The notes beneath the pieces were generated by a model, which did no database searches, was not told the DNA's origin, and worked only from the letters and a program-made list of their open reading frames with translations. DNA of 64,000 nucleotides from Reyranella sp. GTDB lineage: Bacteria > Pseudomonadota > Alphaproteobacteria > Reyranellales > Reyranellaceae. A program made the translations under genes and the position numbers. This document shows positions 1 through 9,886 of the stretch, one piece after another. Where the stretch lies: assembly GCA_019750135.1 (NCBI GenBank), contig JAIEOV010000023.1, positions 62,001-126,000 on the forward strand, written 5' to 3'. The stretch's first letter is position 1. Every line of letters begins with the position of its first letter.

Positions 1-2
1 AC

Positions 3-632
3 GGCCCGTACTACAAGATGAACCTCCTGACCGAGCAGTGGACGCCGCCGCGCCACGAGTTCGAGGACGTGAAGGTCGACATCTCGGCGGTCGGCCCGAT
101 CATGGTGAGGGTGGCCGGCGAGGTCGCCGACGGCATCCACGTGCATCCCATGCATTCGATGCACTACATCAAGAACCGCCTGCTGCCCGGCGTCGCCGAG
201 GGCGCGCAGCGGGCTGGACGCAAGCCCGAGGACGTCGACCTGATCGTGCCGGTGATCGTCGCGGCCGGCGACACGCCGGAGGAGCGCGCGCTGCCGATCA
301 CCGAAGCCAAGACCACCATCGGCTTCTACGGCTCCACGCCGAACTACGCCTTCCAGTTCGAAGACCTCGGCCATGTCGGCCTGCGCGACAAGCTCAGCGC
401 CTGCCTGAAGGCCGGCGACAGCGCCGGCAGCCAGGCGCTGATCACCGACGAGATCCTGGACCAGTTCGCCATCGTGGCGCGCTGGGACGACGTCGCCGAC
501 CGCATGATCGAGCGCTACAAGGGCATCGCCTCGCGGCTGGTGATCTACCTCGCCTCGCACTGGCGCGAGGTCGATCCCAAGGTGCTCGAGCGCTGGGGCG
601 AGGTGGCGCGCGCGGTGAAGAAGGCGGCGTGA
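3..632 (+). CDS. Luciferase-like (LLM class) F420/FMN-dependent oxidoreductase, C-terminal part
   Basis: The reading frame is open from the left edge, so the N-terminus lies outside the window and about 210 residues remain. The visible part carries features of the C-terminal half of bacterial-luciferase-fold oxidoreductases: an ADGIHVHPMHS segment (cofactor-phosphate region), then a helical tail ending in LVIYLASHW. It resembles the mycobacterial-type probable F420-dependent oxidoreductase subfamily (MSMEG_2256 type). A Met at base 18 is internal by comparison with the family. The substrate cannot be told. A short gap separates it from a lipoprotein gene on the same strand. Confidence 0.75.
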   Translation, partial: GPYYKMNLLTEQWTPPRHEFEDVKVDISAVGPIMVRVAGEVADGIHVHPMHSMHYIKNRLLPGVAEGAQRAGRKPEDVDLIVPVIVAAGDTPEERALPITEAKTTIGFYGSTPNYAFQFEDLGHVGLRDKLSACLKAGDSAGSQALITDEILDQFAIVARWDDVADRMIERYKGIASRLVIYLASHWREVDPKVLERWGEVARAVKKAA

Positions 633-681
633 GGATTCCATCAACATTGAGCGGCCGCATCGTTCGCGGCATGCTCAGTCC

Positions 682-1044
682 ATGAACAGCAGAACGCCAC
701 TTGCCATCGCCGCCTTTGCGACCCTCACCGCCTGCCAGTCGGCCGGCCAGATGGACCAGCGGCCGCCGACCTGGACGGCCGCCTATCAGGCGCCGTGGGA
801 GCCGCTGGCGAACTGCATCGTGGCGCGCTCGCAGCGGCCGCTGCTCACCGTCACCCCGACCTTCTCGCCGGGCCGTGCGCAAATCGTCGTCACCAATGCG
901 GCGGGCGGCGTGATGGGTACGTTCAACGTCCGCAGCCTGGGCGGCGGCGGCACCGAGGTCGCCTATCGCAGCGTCTATGGCGGGCCGACCACCGACGCCG
1001 GCGGCGACGCCAAGGACATCGCCGATCGCTGCGCCCGGCCTTAG
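682..1044 (+). CDS. Small putative lipoprotein, unknown function
   Basis: 120 residues. The N-terminus is a short hydrophobic signal ending in a lipobox-like LTAC with Cys18, so it is probably lipidated and anchored in the envelope. The mature part is hydrophilic, glycine-rich near residues 85-93 and has one more cysteine near the end (DRCARP). I recognise no domain. It ends 13 bases before the convergent monooxygenase gene. No Shine-Dalgarno sequence stands out before the ATG, so the start rests on the signal sequence. Confidence 0.6.
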   Translation: MNSRTPLAIAAFATLTACQSAGQMDQRPPTWTAAYQAPWEPLANCIVARSQRPLLTVTPTFSPGRAQIVVTNAAGGVMGTFNVRSLGGGGTEVAYRSVYGGPTTDAGGDAKDIADRCARP

Positions 1045-1057
1045 GCCCGCGCTCCCA

Positions 1058-2650
<1,593 letters not shown>

Positions 2651-2765
2651 GCCTCGATGATAGGCGACGGTGCGGCCTCAGTCCCCGGTATCGTGCAAGG
2701 CCTTTCGCGGAGCGCAAACGACATGCCTGGCCTCCGATGAGGCCAGGCGATGCCAAACGTGTCCG

Positions 2766-3719
2766 CTACCAGAACCGTCGCGAGCCGAACAGCACCACCA
2801 GCGTGCGGTCGTCGCGATGGCGTGCGCCCAGCGCGGCGCCGGCGCAGGCCGCGGCGGCGCCGATCGCCATGGTCGCGGCGGCCAGGAAGCCCGCGATCAG
2901 CGTCGCCTTGCGCGCCTTGTCGGCGGCGTCGCGCGCCTTCTGCTCGGCGGCCTTCAGCTCGGTGAAGGCCTCGTCGACGCGCTTCTCGGCATCGGCCTGC
3001 GAGAGGCCGGTGCGCTGGCTGACCAGGCTGGCGAGCCAGGCGCGATCGCGGGCGTCGAGCTGCGGGTTCTTCATGTTGGCCGCGAAAGCCCGCGCGATCG
3101 GCGCGGCGAGGTCGGCGCGCGAGCCTGTGGCCGCACCGCCGGCAGTTGCGGGAGCAGCGGCGTTGGGTCCCGGCGCGAGCAGGCGGTCGACGGCATAGTC
3201 GGTCGGCTGCATGGAGATCTGCTGCAGGGCCGCCGGCGTCTGCGGATTGGCGGCCGCGCCCGCGGTGCCGGCGGCGGCGACTGCGGTGGTGGCGCCGGTG
3301 ATCGCCTTCACGACGCCGCTGACGCCTGAAAGCGCGAGCGCCGCGCCGACCACGACGCCCAGCGCCCACACGCCAAGGCCATGGGCGCCGTCGCGGAAGT
3401 GGCTCTCGACGGTGTCGCTGGTGGCCCATGGCGTGCGCATGCGGCCGGCGAGGTAACCGCCGGCGGAGAAGCTCGCGACATGGACCAGCGCGGCATAGAG
3501 ACCGGCCAGCACGGCCAGCGCCTGCGCCGACAGCCCGGCATAAGGTTGTGGCGAGACGACACTGAGGCCGAGCGCGCCGCCGAAGGTCATCAGCACGACC
3601 ATGATGGCGAGAGCGCCCAAGGTGCCGAGGATGATCGGTCCCCAGTCGACATAGCGTCCGGCAGGCAGATCCGACGCAACAACGGCGGTGGGCGCGGTGG
3701 TGGTGGTGACGACAGCCAT
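2766..3719 (-). CDS. Membrane protein of unknown function, stress-promoter linked
   Basis: 317 residues from the ATG at 3719, which is preceded by a strong GGGAGG ribosome site. A longer in-frame start exists upstream but lacks comparable support and would overlap the small upstream gene. Hydrophobic segments lie at about residues 27-50, 65-88, 115-140 and near the C-terminus (about 280-303). The loop in between is rich in Ala/Pro/Thr, followed by a charged helical stretch containing KAAEQKARDAADKARK. No family was recognised. It is the second gene after a perfect EcfG-type promoter and follows a 24-residue membrane peptide by 11 bases, so it is probably part of the general stress response. 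Confidence 0.7.
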   Translation of the reverse strand: MAVVTTTTAPTAVVASDLPAGRYVDWGPIILGTLGALAIMVVLMTFGGALGLSVVSPQPYAGLSAQALAVLAGLYAALVHVASFSAGGYLAGRMRTPWATSDTVESHFRDGAHGLGVWALGVVVGAALALSGVSGVVKAITGATTAVAAAGTAGAAANPQTPAALQQISMQPTDYAVDRLLAPGPNAAAPATAGGAATGSRADLAAPIARAFAANMKNPQLDARDRAWLASLVSQRTGLSQADAEKRVDEAFTELKAAEQKARDAADKARKATLIAGFLAAATMAIGAAAACAGAALGARHRDDRTLVVLFGSRRFW

Positions 3720-3730
3720 GATTCCCTCCC

Positions 3731-3805
3731 TCAGCGCAAGCCAACGAGGGACAGGATGAACATCACGACCACGACCAGGCCGACCAGGTAGATGATGGCA
3801 TTCAT
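3731..3805 (-). CDS. 24-residue single-pass membrane peptide
   Basis: A very short gene supported by several signs. The ATG at 3805 follows GGAGG with 8 bases spacing, it starts about 30 bases after the -10 of a perfect GGAAC-N17-CGTT promoter, and the peptide is one hydrophobic helix (IIYLVGLVVVVMFILSLVGL) ending in Arg. It is followed 11 bases later by the membrane protein gene ending at 2766, so the two probably form one transcript. Tiny single-helix proteins of this kind are common and poorly studied in rhizobia-like bacteria. The function is unknown. Confidence 0.65.
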   Translation of the reverse strand: MNAIIYLVGLVVVVMFILSLVGLR

Positions 3806-3836
3806 TGACAGGGCCTCCGTTCCCATTCGGGACGGG

Positions 3837-3862
3837 AACGTGCATGCGGAACGAAGGGTTCC
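3837..3862 (-). promoter_or_regulatory. Perfect EcfG-type (general stress sigma factor) promoter
   Basis: On the minus strand the sequence reads GGAAC, 17 bases, CGTT, the exact consensus for the alphaproteobacterial ECF sigma factor EcfG. The -10 element lies 32 bases before the ATG of the 24-residue peptide at 3805. On the plus strand an overlapping imperfect version (GGAAC at 3835-3839, N17, GGTT) points at the gene starting at 4000. Confidence 0.7.
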
Positions 3863-3999
3863 CACCGTCATCGGGCGTCCGATACTGGACGAAGGGTCAC
3901 GGGGCTTTTCGTGTCGGCGCCGCAACTTGGGAACGGCCAGCGGCTTGATAAGAGGCAACCCAACCATCCGCTGGTCACCGAAAGAGAGACAGCATAGCA

Positions 4000-4362
4000 A
4001 TGGCACGGCTCGACTGGATGACGTTCCTCGCCAGCCATCCCAAGGCGCATCTGCTGGCCGCGCATGTTCCCGACCCCAACCCTGTCGTGCTGAAGCGACT
4101 GCGACGGCTGATGCAGGCACTGATCGATGCCGACGAGCCGGTGGCGGATTACGCCACGGCGATCGTGCGCCACGACGACATCACCGAGATCCAGTGCGGC
4201 TTCGCCAACCGCACCGACGCGGACCGCATCGGAGAACGGCTGAGCGCGACGTCTCTGCCGGCGAACGGCGACTGGGTGAGTGAGCGCAGCCTGCAGCTCG
4301 ATGAGTGGGCCGAGCGTGCATTGGAAGAGAAGGCGGCGCCTCGAAGGGCAGTACGGGTCTGA
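4000..4362 (+). CDS. Hypothetical protein
   Basis: 120 residues, soluble, with no signal peptide or membrane segment. It is acidic/basic mixed and mostly helical in appearance. The ATG follows the sequence GAGAGACAGCATAGCA, a modest ribosome site. No domain recognised. It lies divergent from the stress-promoter pair, and an imperfect EcfG-like element (GGAAC-N17-GGTT at 3835-3860) points towards it, so it may also be stress-induced; that part is inference. Confidence 0.5.
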   Translation: MARLDWMTFLASHPKAHLLAAHVPDPNPVVLKRLRRLMQALIDADEPVADYATAIVRHDDITEIQCGFANRTDADRIGERLSATSLPANGDWVSERSLQLDEWAERALEEKAAPRRAVRV

Positions 4363-4429
4363 CCCTTCGGGCATCTTGTTGTTTCTTTTGTAGTGCAAGA
4401 AGAAGGCCGCTCGAAAACGCATCCAATTT

Positions 4430-4454
4430 GGAACTGCTTGAAATCCCTTTAGTT
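4430..4454 (+). promoter_or_regulatory. Near-consensus EcfG-like promoter before a response regulator gene
   Basis: GGAAC at 4430-4434 is followed after 16 bases by AGTT, one mismatch from the CGTT consensus. It sits in the 232-base gap between the gene ending at 4362 and the response regulator starting at 4595, about 140 bases before that start. A perfect site nearby makes it more plausible, but a single near-match of nine bases can occur by chance. Confidence 0.25.
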
Positions 4455-4594
4455 GCGGGATTTGCGGGCTTTTCCGGTGGCCCGGCCCGCCCTGGGACTC
4501 GGTCCCTCCATCGTGGACACGAACGCAGGTGACTCGATCCCGTCGGCGGCGCATGGAGGCCCAGTCCTTCATCCCGAGCGCCCGGAGAGACGCA

Positions 4595-5044
4595 ATGTCC
4601 AGCGACTTCACCTGCGATGTCCTGATCGTCGAAGACGAGCGCATCCAGTGCGAGGAAATGGCTGCCTTCCTCGCCCGCGCCGGCCTCTCGGTGGCGATGG
4701 CGCATGACGGCACGACCGGACTCGCCCAGGCCCGCCGTTGCCCGCCGCGCGTCGCCCTGCTCGACTACAATCTGCCGGACATGACGGGCGTTCAGCTCGC
4801 CGAGAAGCTCCGGGCGGCTTTCCCGGAGATGGCGATCCTGATCGCCTCGGGCCGCATCGAGGGCCTGTCGGAGCAGACGCTGAAAGCGCTTGGCATCTCG
4901 GTGTTCGTCAACAAGCCGTTGCCGCTCGGCCCGCTGCGCCAGGCGGTCCTGCGCCTGGCGCGCTCCGCGCCGGTCAACCGGATCCAGCAGCAGCAGCGCA
5001 CCGGCGGCTGGCTGACGGCAGGCTTCGGCGGCACAAGGCACTGA
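4595..5044 (+). CDS. Single-domain response regulator (receiver domain only)
   Basis: 149 residues from the ATG at 4595, chosen over an in-frame ATG 66 bases upstream because of the GGAGAG ribosome site and because the domain begins at once. Receiver-domain residues are all present: acidic pair E13/D14, phospho-acceptor D57 in LLDYNLPD, S85 at the Thr/Ser switch position and K107 in NKP. A short tail with a run of glutamines follows, and there is no output domain. Such proteins act by protein contact or as phosphate sinks, including in the alphaproteobacterial stress response. No histidine kinase is nearby. Confidence 0.85.
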   Translation: MSSDFTCDVLIVEDERIQCEEMAAFLARAGLSVAMAHDGTTGLAQARRCPPRVALLDYNLPDMTGVQLAEKLRAAFPEMAILIASGRIEGLSEQTLKALGISVFVNKPLPLGPLRQAVLRLARSAPVNRIQQQQRTGGWLTAGFGGTRH

Positions 5045-5052
5045 GTGGGCGC

Positions 5053-5433
5053 CTAAGGAGAGACGCGGGGCTGCGCGAGCAGCCAGTTGCGCGCCCGGGT
5101 CGGGCTGTCGAACATCCGCATCGGCCGGTCGGCAAGCGCCAGCGCACCCAGCACGCGGGCGAACGGCTCGGTCTGCTCGGGTTTGGAGACGATGGCCAGC
5201 GCGCCCATCTTGCCGAGGCTGTGATGGGAGCGGATCTCGGCGGTGATCACGAGCAGCTCCTGTGCCGTCATCGACGAGGTGCCGTTGCGGCCGTCGAACA
5301 GCTTGCGATAGTGGGTGACCTTCGCGCCGGAGAGTGCGCGCAGAAAGCTCATCGCATCGTCGAGCGAAACGTCGCCTTCGGCCTCGGCGGACACGAGCTC
5401 AGCGCGAGAATCGATCATCCAGTAGAGCGGCAT
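5053..5433 (-). CDS. Small hypothetical protein, possibly SpoIIAA/STAS-like
   Basis: 126 residues from the ATG at 5433, which has GAGGAGG at ideal spacing; a longer in-frame start is not supported. The pattern (MPLYWMIDSRAELVSAEAEG, a charged mid-section, GALAIVSKP, then a helix and RARNWLLAQP) resembles the SpoIIAA-like proteins that have a STAS-type fold, seen often in Bradyrhizobium relatives. That match is by general look only. It is convergent with the response regulator gene, 8 bases apart, and divergent from the protease gene. Confidence 0.55.
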   Translation of the reverse strand: MPLYWMIDSRAELVSAEAEGDVSLDDAMSFLRALSGAKVTHYRKLFDGRNGTSSMTAQELLVITAEIRSHHSLGKMGALAIVSKPEQTEPFARVLGALALADRPMRMFDSPTRARNWLLAQPRVSP

Positions 5434-5660
5434 GTCAGGCCTCCTCAAACTCATCGAGGCCCGGAACATGGCGGCCACGTCCGGTCGGCCTTGCGCGTCT
5501 ATTCAGCATCCAACGGCGTCGTGCGCGCTGTGCGATTTGTATGATTTGTTGTCGGTGAGACGCCCAGTCAACGCATTCGGGACGCACAGTCAAATGTGCG
5601 CGGGGCGGAATTGCTAGAAATGCTAGAAGACTTGGATCGGAACCGCTTCGAGGGTGGACC

Positions 5661-7790
5661 ATGGCATCGGCAACCGACGACACCGACCGGGACGCATCGG
5701 CGCTGGTCTTTTCGCGGGCCAAGGGTGGACTCTACGGCGGCCCGGTCGATACCTCGGATCTCGATCCCAACGTGGTGGCGCAGCTCATGGGCTATCGCTG
5801 GGCGACGTCGTTCGGCGGGACGCAACCCGCCACCACGATCACTTATGCGTTTCCCTCGTCGACCGCCGCCTACACGAGCGATCCCACCTATCCGTCGACC
5901 AACGACCTCGCGACCTTCCTGCCCCTGAACGAATTCCAGGAGGCCGCCGTGCGCACGGGCCTGGCCCTCGTCGCCTCCTACACGAACCTCAAGTTCGTGG
6001 AAGTGGCGCCAGGCTCGGCCTCGCAGGCGGCGTTCCGCTTTGCGCAGTACACGCCGGACCCGGCAAAGTCGGAGGCGCGGTTCCCTGCCAACGAAGGAGC
6101 CTTCAAGGCATACCAGTCGGACAGCCGGGACACCGGCGACATGTTCCTCGGCCAGAACTCCCGCCCGACCTCGTTCGCCTATTTCGGCACCGACCACTTC
6201 ACCACCATCATCCATGAGATGGGGCATTCGTTCGGCCTCAAGCACGGCCATGACGGCACCTTCCACGGCACGCTGGCGCCTCAGGTCAACGACAACGAAT
6301 TCTCGGTGATGACCTACGCGAGCTACTTTGGCGCGAACACCGCGACGGGTGCCTCGGAGGCCCGCCTCGGCTCCTCGCCGACGAGCTACATGATGTACGA
6401 CATCGCCGCCCTTCAGGTGATGTACGGCGCCAATTTCGGCAAGGTCGGCGCCAAGGAGACCTATCGCTGGGACAAGGACACCGGCCAGCAGTTCATCGGC
6501 ACCGGGGCCGCTCCCAACACCGGCGTCACCGCCACCGACAAGATCTTCACGACAGTGTGGACGCAGGGTGCCACCGTCACCTACGACCTCCGGGAATTCA
6601 CCCAGGACCAGGTGGACGACCTGCGGCCCGGCCACTTCCTGAAGTTCTCCAATGACCAGCTCGCCGACCTCAACAACGCCGTCGACGCCGGCACCGCGGG
6701 CTTCATCGCGCAGGGCAATGTCTACAACGCGCTGCTCTACCACGGCGACCTCCGGTCGGCCGTGTCCAACCTCATCACCGGCATCGGCAACGACACGCTG
6801 ATCGGCAACGATCGCGACAACGTGCTGACCGCCGGCGACGGCATCGACATCATCTCCACTGCCGGCGGCAACGATACGGTGAGCGGCGGAGCCGGCGCCG
6901 ACACGATCTTCTTCGGCTCCGGCTACAGTGTGCTGCGCGACACGCTTGCCGACCTGAACGGCGACGTGGTCAGGGACTTCGGCTTCGGCACGGTCGATGT
7001 CCTGGGTCAACGATTCGCCTGGAACAACGTGGACCTCAACCTGGCGGGCACGAAGGCGACGATCACCGTCGATGGATCGATCATCGAGCTCAACGGAAGC
7101 TTCTTCAGCGGCAACGGCGCCTTCATCGTCTCCCAGCGCGGCGTCGGCACCGACGAGCACACCGCGGTGAGCTACGTGAACGTGCTGCCGAACCTGGCGG
7201 AAGGTCGCAGCGTCAATCCAATCCTGATCAACGGCGTCGCCGACAAGCCCTTCATGACGGGCGACGGCGCGGTTGGCTTCACGCTGGAACTGAAGTCGGC
7301 CGTCTCGGCCTTCGCCAACACGCTCGGCGTCTACAAGATCGGGGCGGACGGCACGATCTCCGACGTCCAGGTGCTGTTTGCCAACACGCTCAACGTGGCG
7401 CAGGGAGCGAAGACCGTCGATCTCGGGGTGCTGGGCAACGGCCAGCACTTCGGCTTCTTCCTGGTCCAGGACGGCGCCGACCTGTTCAAGGCACCCATGG
7501 GCGCCCTGTCGTTCGTAACGCCGGGGACGAACGCGGCGGCCAATGTCGACATCTGGCTGCCGCCTACCCTTGTGAGCTCCACCCAGGGCACGCTCAGCGG
7601 CCACCAGATCTTCCATTCCTCCGCCAGCCTCAACCCGAACGCCAGCATCCAGGTGCTGTCCGGCGTCCAGTCGGGCGGGCAGCAACTGCACATTGGCTTC
7701 GAGGACCTGCCGATGGCGACGGGCGACAGGGACTACCAGGACGTGGTGGTCGGCATCCACGCCACAGGCGACGGCTTCTTCTTCACCTGA
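5661..7790 (+). CDS. Serralysin-like M10 metalloprotease with RTX repeats and DUF4114-like C-terminus
   Basis: 709 residues, no classical signal peptide. The zinc site HEMGHSFGLKH spans residues 185-195 (H185, E186, H189, H195) and the Met-turn is M217 in SVMTY, with Y219 as the usual fifth ligand. After the catalytic domain comes a short block of glycine/aspartate RTX nonapeptide repeats (about 374-420, for example GIGNDTLIGND, GGAGADTIFFG), which bind calcium and go with type I secretion. The last part contains FEDLPMATGDRDYQD (about 680-694), the signature end of DUF4114 domains. Predicted role: secreted protease. No inhibitor or exporter is adjacent; a PrtD/PrtE-type exporter lies 13 kb downstream. 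Confidence 0.88.
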   Translation: MASATDDTDRDASALVFSRAKGGLYGGPVDTSDLDPNVVAQLMGYRWATSFGGTQPATTITYAFPSSTAAYTSDPTYPSTNDLATFLPLNEFQEAAVRTGLALVASYTNLKFVEVAPGSASQAAFRFAQYTPDPAKSEARFPANEGAFKAYQSDSRDTGDMFLGQNSRPTSFAYFGTDHFTTIIHEMGHSFGLKHGHDGTFHGTLAPQVNDNEFSVMTYASYFGANTATGASEARLGSSPTSYMMYDIAALQVMYGANFGKVGAKETYRWDKDTGQQFIGTGAAPNTGVTATDKIFTTVWTQGATVTYDLREFTQDQVDDLRPGHFLKFSNDQLADLNNAVDAGTAGFIAQGNVYNALLYHGDLRSAVSNLITGIGNDTLIGNDRDNVLTAGDGIDIISTAGGNDTVSGGAGADTIFFGSGYSVLRDTLADLNGDVVRDFGFGTVDVLGQRFAWNNVDLNLAGTKATITVDGSIIELNGSFFSGNGAFIVSQRGVGTDEHTAVSYVNVLPNLAEGRSVNPILINGVADKPFMTGDGAVGFTLELKSAVSAFANTLGVYKIGADGTISDVQVLFANTLNVAQGAKTVDLGVLGNGQHFGFFLVQDGADLFKAPMGALSFVTPGTNAAANVDIWLPPTLVSSTQGTLSGHQIFHSSASLNPNASIQVLSGVQSGGQQLHIGFEDLPMATGDRDYQDVVVGIHATGDGFFFT

Positions 7791-7838
7791 TGCACTCCCC
7801 ATCGCGTCTGCACGATGGGGAGGCAGTTCGATCAGCAG

Positions 7839-8219
7839 CTAGACAAGCTCGGCCTCGGCCGGCTGCGCGGTCGTCTCGGGGCGCAGCTGCGGGGCGCCCA
7901 CGACGACGGCCGTCAGGCCGGTATCGAGGCGTTGCAGCAGGATCTCCACGCCATTGGAAAAGCGCACGGCGTCTTTGTAAGGACCGCCTTCGAGGCGAGT
8001 CATCACCACCTCCTCGACGGCGCCGACGCCGCAGCTTTCGCGCACGGTATCGCCAATGCCCTGCAGCAGCAGATGAGTCTCCTCAGGCACGCACACCGCC
8101 AGGTCGCAGGCCGGGCCGGTGGTGAACCCCATGGAGCCGGACGGGAAACGCTCGAGGGTGAGCTTCTCGCCTTCTTCAGCAGGTCGCGAACGATACGGTT
8201 CCAGCGAATAATCACACAT
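7839..8219 (-). CDS. Conserved hypothetical protein (MCDYSL-type)
   Basis: 126 residues from the ATG at 8219, which has AAAGGAGG five bases upstream; an upstream in-frame start is unsupported. The N-terminus MCDYSLEPYRSRPAEEGEKL followed by a FPSGSMGF segment matches a family of short soluble proteins I recall from rhizobia and relatives, always unnamed. Residues to note are the cysteine at position 2 and three further cysteines (PACDLAVCVPEE and SCGVG). It is convergent with the protease gene. Confidence 0.65.
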   Translation of the reverse strand: MCDYSLEPYRSRPAEEGEKLTLERFPSGSMGFTTGPACDLAVCVPEETHLLLQGIGDTVRESCGVGAVEEVVMTRLEGGPYKDAVRFSNGVEILLQRLDTGLTAVVVGAPQLRPETTAQPAEAELV

Positions 8220-8381
8220 AACGACCTCCTTTACTCGGGATTGGACTCTCGCGTGGATGGGCGTCAGTGCAGGCAGAAGAACCAGCACCTGCCCGCCAAA
8301 CCACACGCAAGAATCACACCATTACTGTCCACCGCCCCGCGACCTGTCATGATCGACCGGGCGACAAGGGGGACAGCTGCC

Positions 8382-9773
8382 GTGACCATCGTCATCCACA
8401 ACGCCGTGATCGCGACAGTCGACGACCGGGATCAGCTGCTCTACGGCGCGGCGATCGCCGTCGACGGCGATCGCATCAGCGCGATCGGGCCCAGCGCCGA
8501 GATCCTGGCGCACTATCCAGGGGCCGAGAAGGTCGATGGCGGCGGCAAGATGGTCATGCCGGGCTTCGCCAACGTGCACACGCATTTCACCATGACCTTG
8601 GCGCGCGGCGTGTTCGAGGATCTCTCGCCACCGCACAAGCCGCCCTTCTCCGGCGGCCTGTCGCCCATCCCGCTACCCGACATGAGGCCCGACGAACGCC
8701 GCGCCATGGCGCTGCTCGGCGCGCTCGAGGCGTTGCGCAGCGGCACCACGCTGGTGCTTGAAGACACCAACGACGTCGACGATTATGCCGAGGCGTTGGC
8801 CGGCACGGGCATGCGCTTCCTGCTGAGCGAGCGCGCCTACGATCGCATCGGCACCTCGATCGGCGATCCCGCGCCGTTCAAGCTCGACCGCGCGCTGGGC
8901 CAGCGCCATCTCAGGACCATCGAGGCCACGCACAAAAAGTGGAACGGCAAGGCCGACGGCCGCATCCGCATCGCCGCCTCGGCGTGGGCGCCCGACATGT
9001 GCTCGCCGGAGCTCCTGAAGGACCTGCGCGCGCTGCAGCAGCAGCTCGACACCTGGGCCACCATCCATTGCAACCAGATCTGGGGCGAGGTCGCGGCGGT
9101 GAAGGCCCATCGCAACCGCCTGCCCACGGAGTACCTGGCCGATCTCGGCTTCCTCCACGACCGGCTGGTCTGCGCCCATTGCCGCTGCATGGAGCCGTCC
9201 GAGGAGAAGCTTTTGGGCGAAGCGGGCGTCACCGTGGCCTTCAACGCCGCCATCGCCGCGCGGCGCGGTCTCAGCCCGCGCATCGCCGACCTCGAGAGCT
9301 ATGGCTGCACCATCGCCATGGGCTCGGACAACATGGCAGAGGACATGGTCGAGGTGCTGCGCACCGGCCTGTTCATGGAGCGCGTCCGGCGCGAGGACGG
9401 CCGCAGCCCGACGCCCGAGCAGGCGCTGCGCTGGGCGACGCGCAACGGCTACCGGGCGCTCGGCGTGCCCGACGGCGGCTGGCTCGCGCCCGGCAACAAG
9501 GCCGACCTCATCATGGTCGACCTGACCGGGGCGCACATGGTGCCGGTGCTGCGCGCCGTCGCGACCTTCGTCCACCAGGCGCAGGCGCACGACGTCGAGG
9601 CCGTCATGGTCGACGGCAAATGGCTGATGAAGGACGGCAAGGTCCTGGCCATGGACGAGGAGGCCGTGCTGGCCGAGGCGCAGCGCGTGGCGAACACCGC
9701 CTGGCCACGCCTGTTCGCCAAGCGACGCGATCTCAAGGTGCCGGACGGGTTTTCGCCGGAGGCGTTGCCGTAA
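8382..9773 (+). CDS. Amidohydrolase (TRZ/ATZ, SAH/MTA-deaminase-like family)
   Basis: 463 residues from GTG 8382, chosen because AAGGGGGA lies just upstream and the protein then starts with the typical beta-strand IVIHNAVIATVD. Metal ligands are all present: H66 and H68 (HTH), H229 (IHCNQ), H266 (CAHC) and D316 (GSDN). The family hydrolyses C-N bonds of nucleoside-like or triazine-like rings (deamination, dechlorination). The substrate here is not known. It is followed by an inverted repeat and then a luciferase-like gene on the same strand. Confidence 0.85.
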   Translation: MTIVIHNAVIATVDDRDQLLYGAAIAVDGDRISAIGPSAEILAHYPGAEKVDGGGKMVMPGFANVHTHFTMTLARGVFEDLSPPHKPPFSGGLSPIPLPDMRPDERRAMALLGALEALRSGTTLVLEDTNDVDDYAEALAGTGMRFLLSERAYDRIGTSIGDPAPFKLDRALGQRHLRTIEATHKKWNGKADGRIRIAASAWAPDMCSPELLKDLRALQQQLDTWATIHCNQIWGEVAAVKAHRNRLPTEYLADLGFLHDRLVCAHCRCMEPSEEKLLGEAGVTVAFNAAIAARRGLSPRIADLESYGCTIAMGSDNMAEDMVEVLRTGLFMERVRREDGRSPTPEQALRWATRNGYRALGVPDGGWLAPGNKADLIMVDLTGAHMVPVLRAVATFVHQAQAHDVEAVMVDGKWLMKDGKVLAMDEEAVLAEAQRVANTAWPRLFAKRRDLKVPDGFSPEALP

Positions 9774-9780
9774 ATCCGTC

Positions 9781-9843
9781 GTCCTGAGCGCAGCGAGGGA
9801 ACTTTCCTGCGGCCTCAAAGGCCCTCGCTGCGCTCGGGGTGAC
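9781..9843. repeat. Intergenic inverted repeat, family R1 (copy 1)
   Basis: The arm GAGCGCAGCGAGGG (9786-9799) is perfectly matched by CCCTCGCTGCGCTC (9822-9835), with weaker pairing beyond. The same arms occur at 14146-14215. It lies between two co-directional genes and may act as a hairpin terminator or mobile palindromic element. Confidence 0.6.
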
Positions 9844-9886
9844 AGCGGCCGCTGAAGTGCTAACGTCCTCCCCGGAGGAAACACGC

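Noticed and set aside
2766..3845. Longer N-terminus for the stress-linked membrane protein
   Set aside because: It would read through the 24-codon gene in another frame and lacks a ribosome site; the ATG at 3719 has GGGAGG.
5568..7802. 744-codon frame on the minus strand opposite the M10 protease
   Set aside because: Same antisense artefact. The plus strand has an intact zinc site, Met-turn and RTX motifs.
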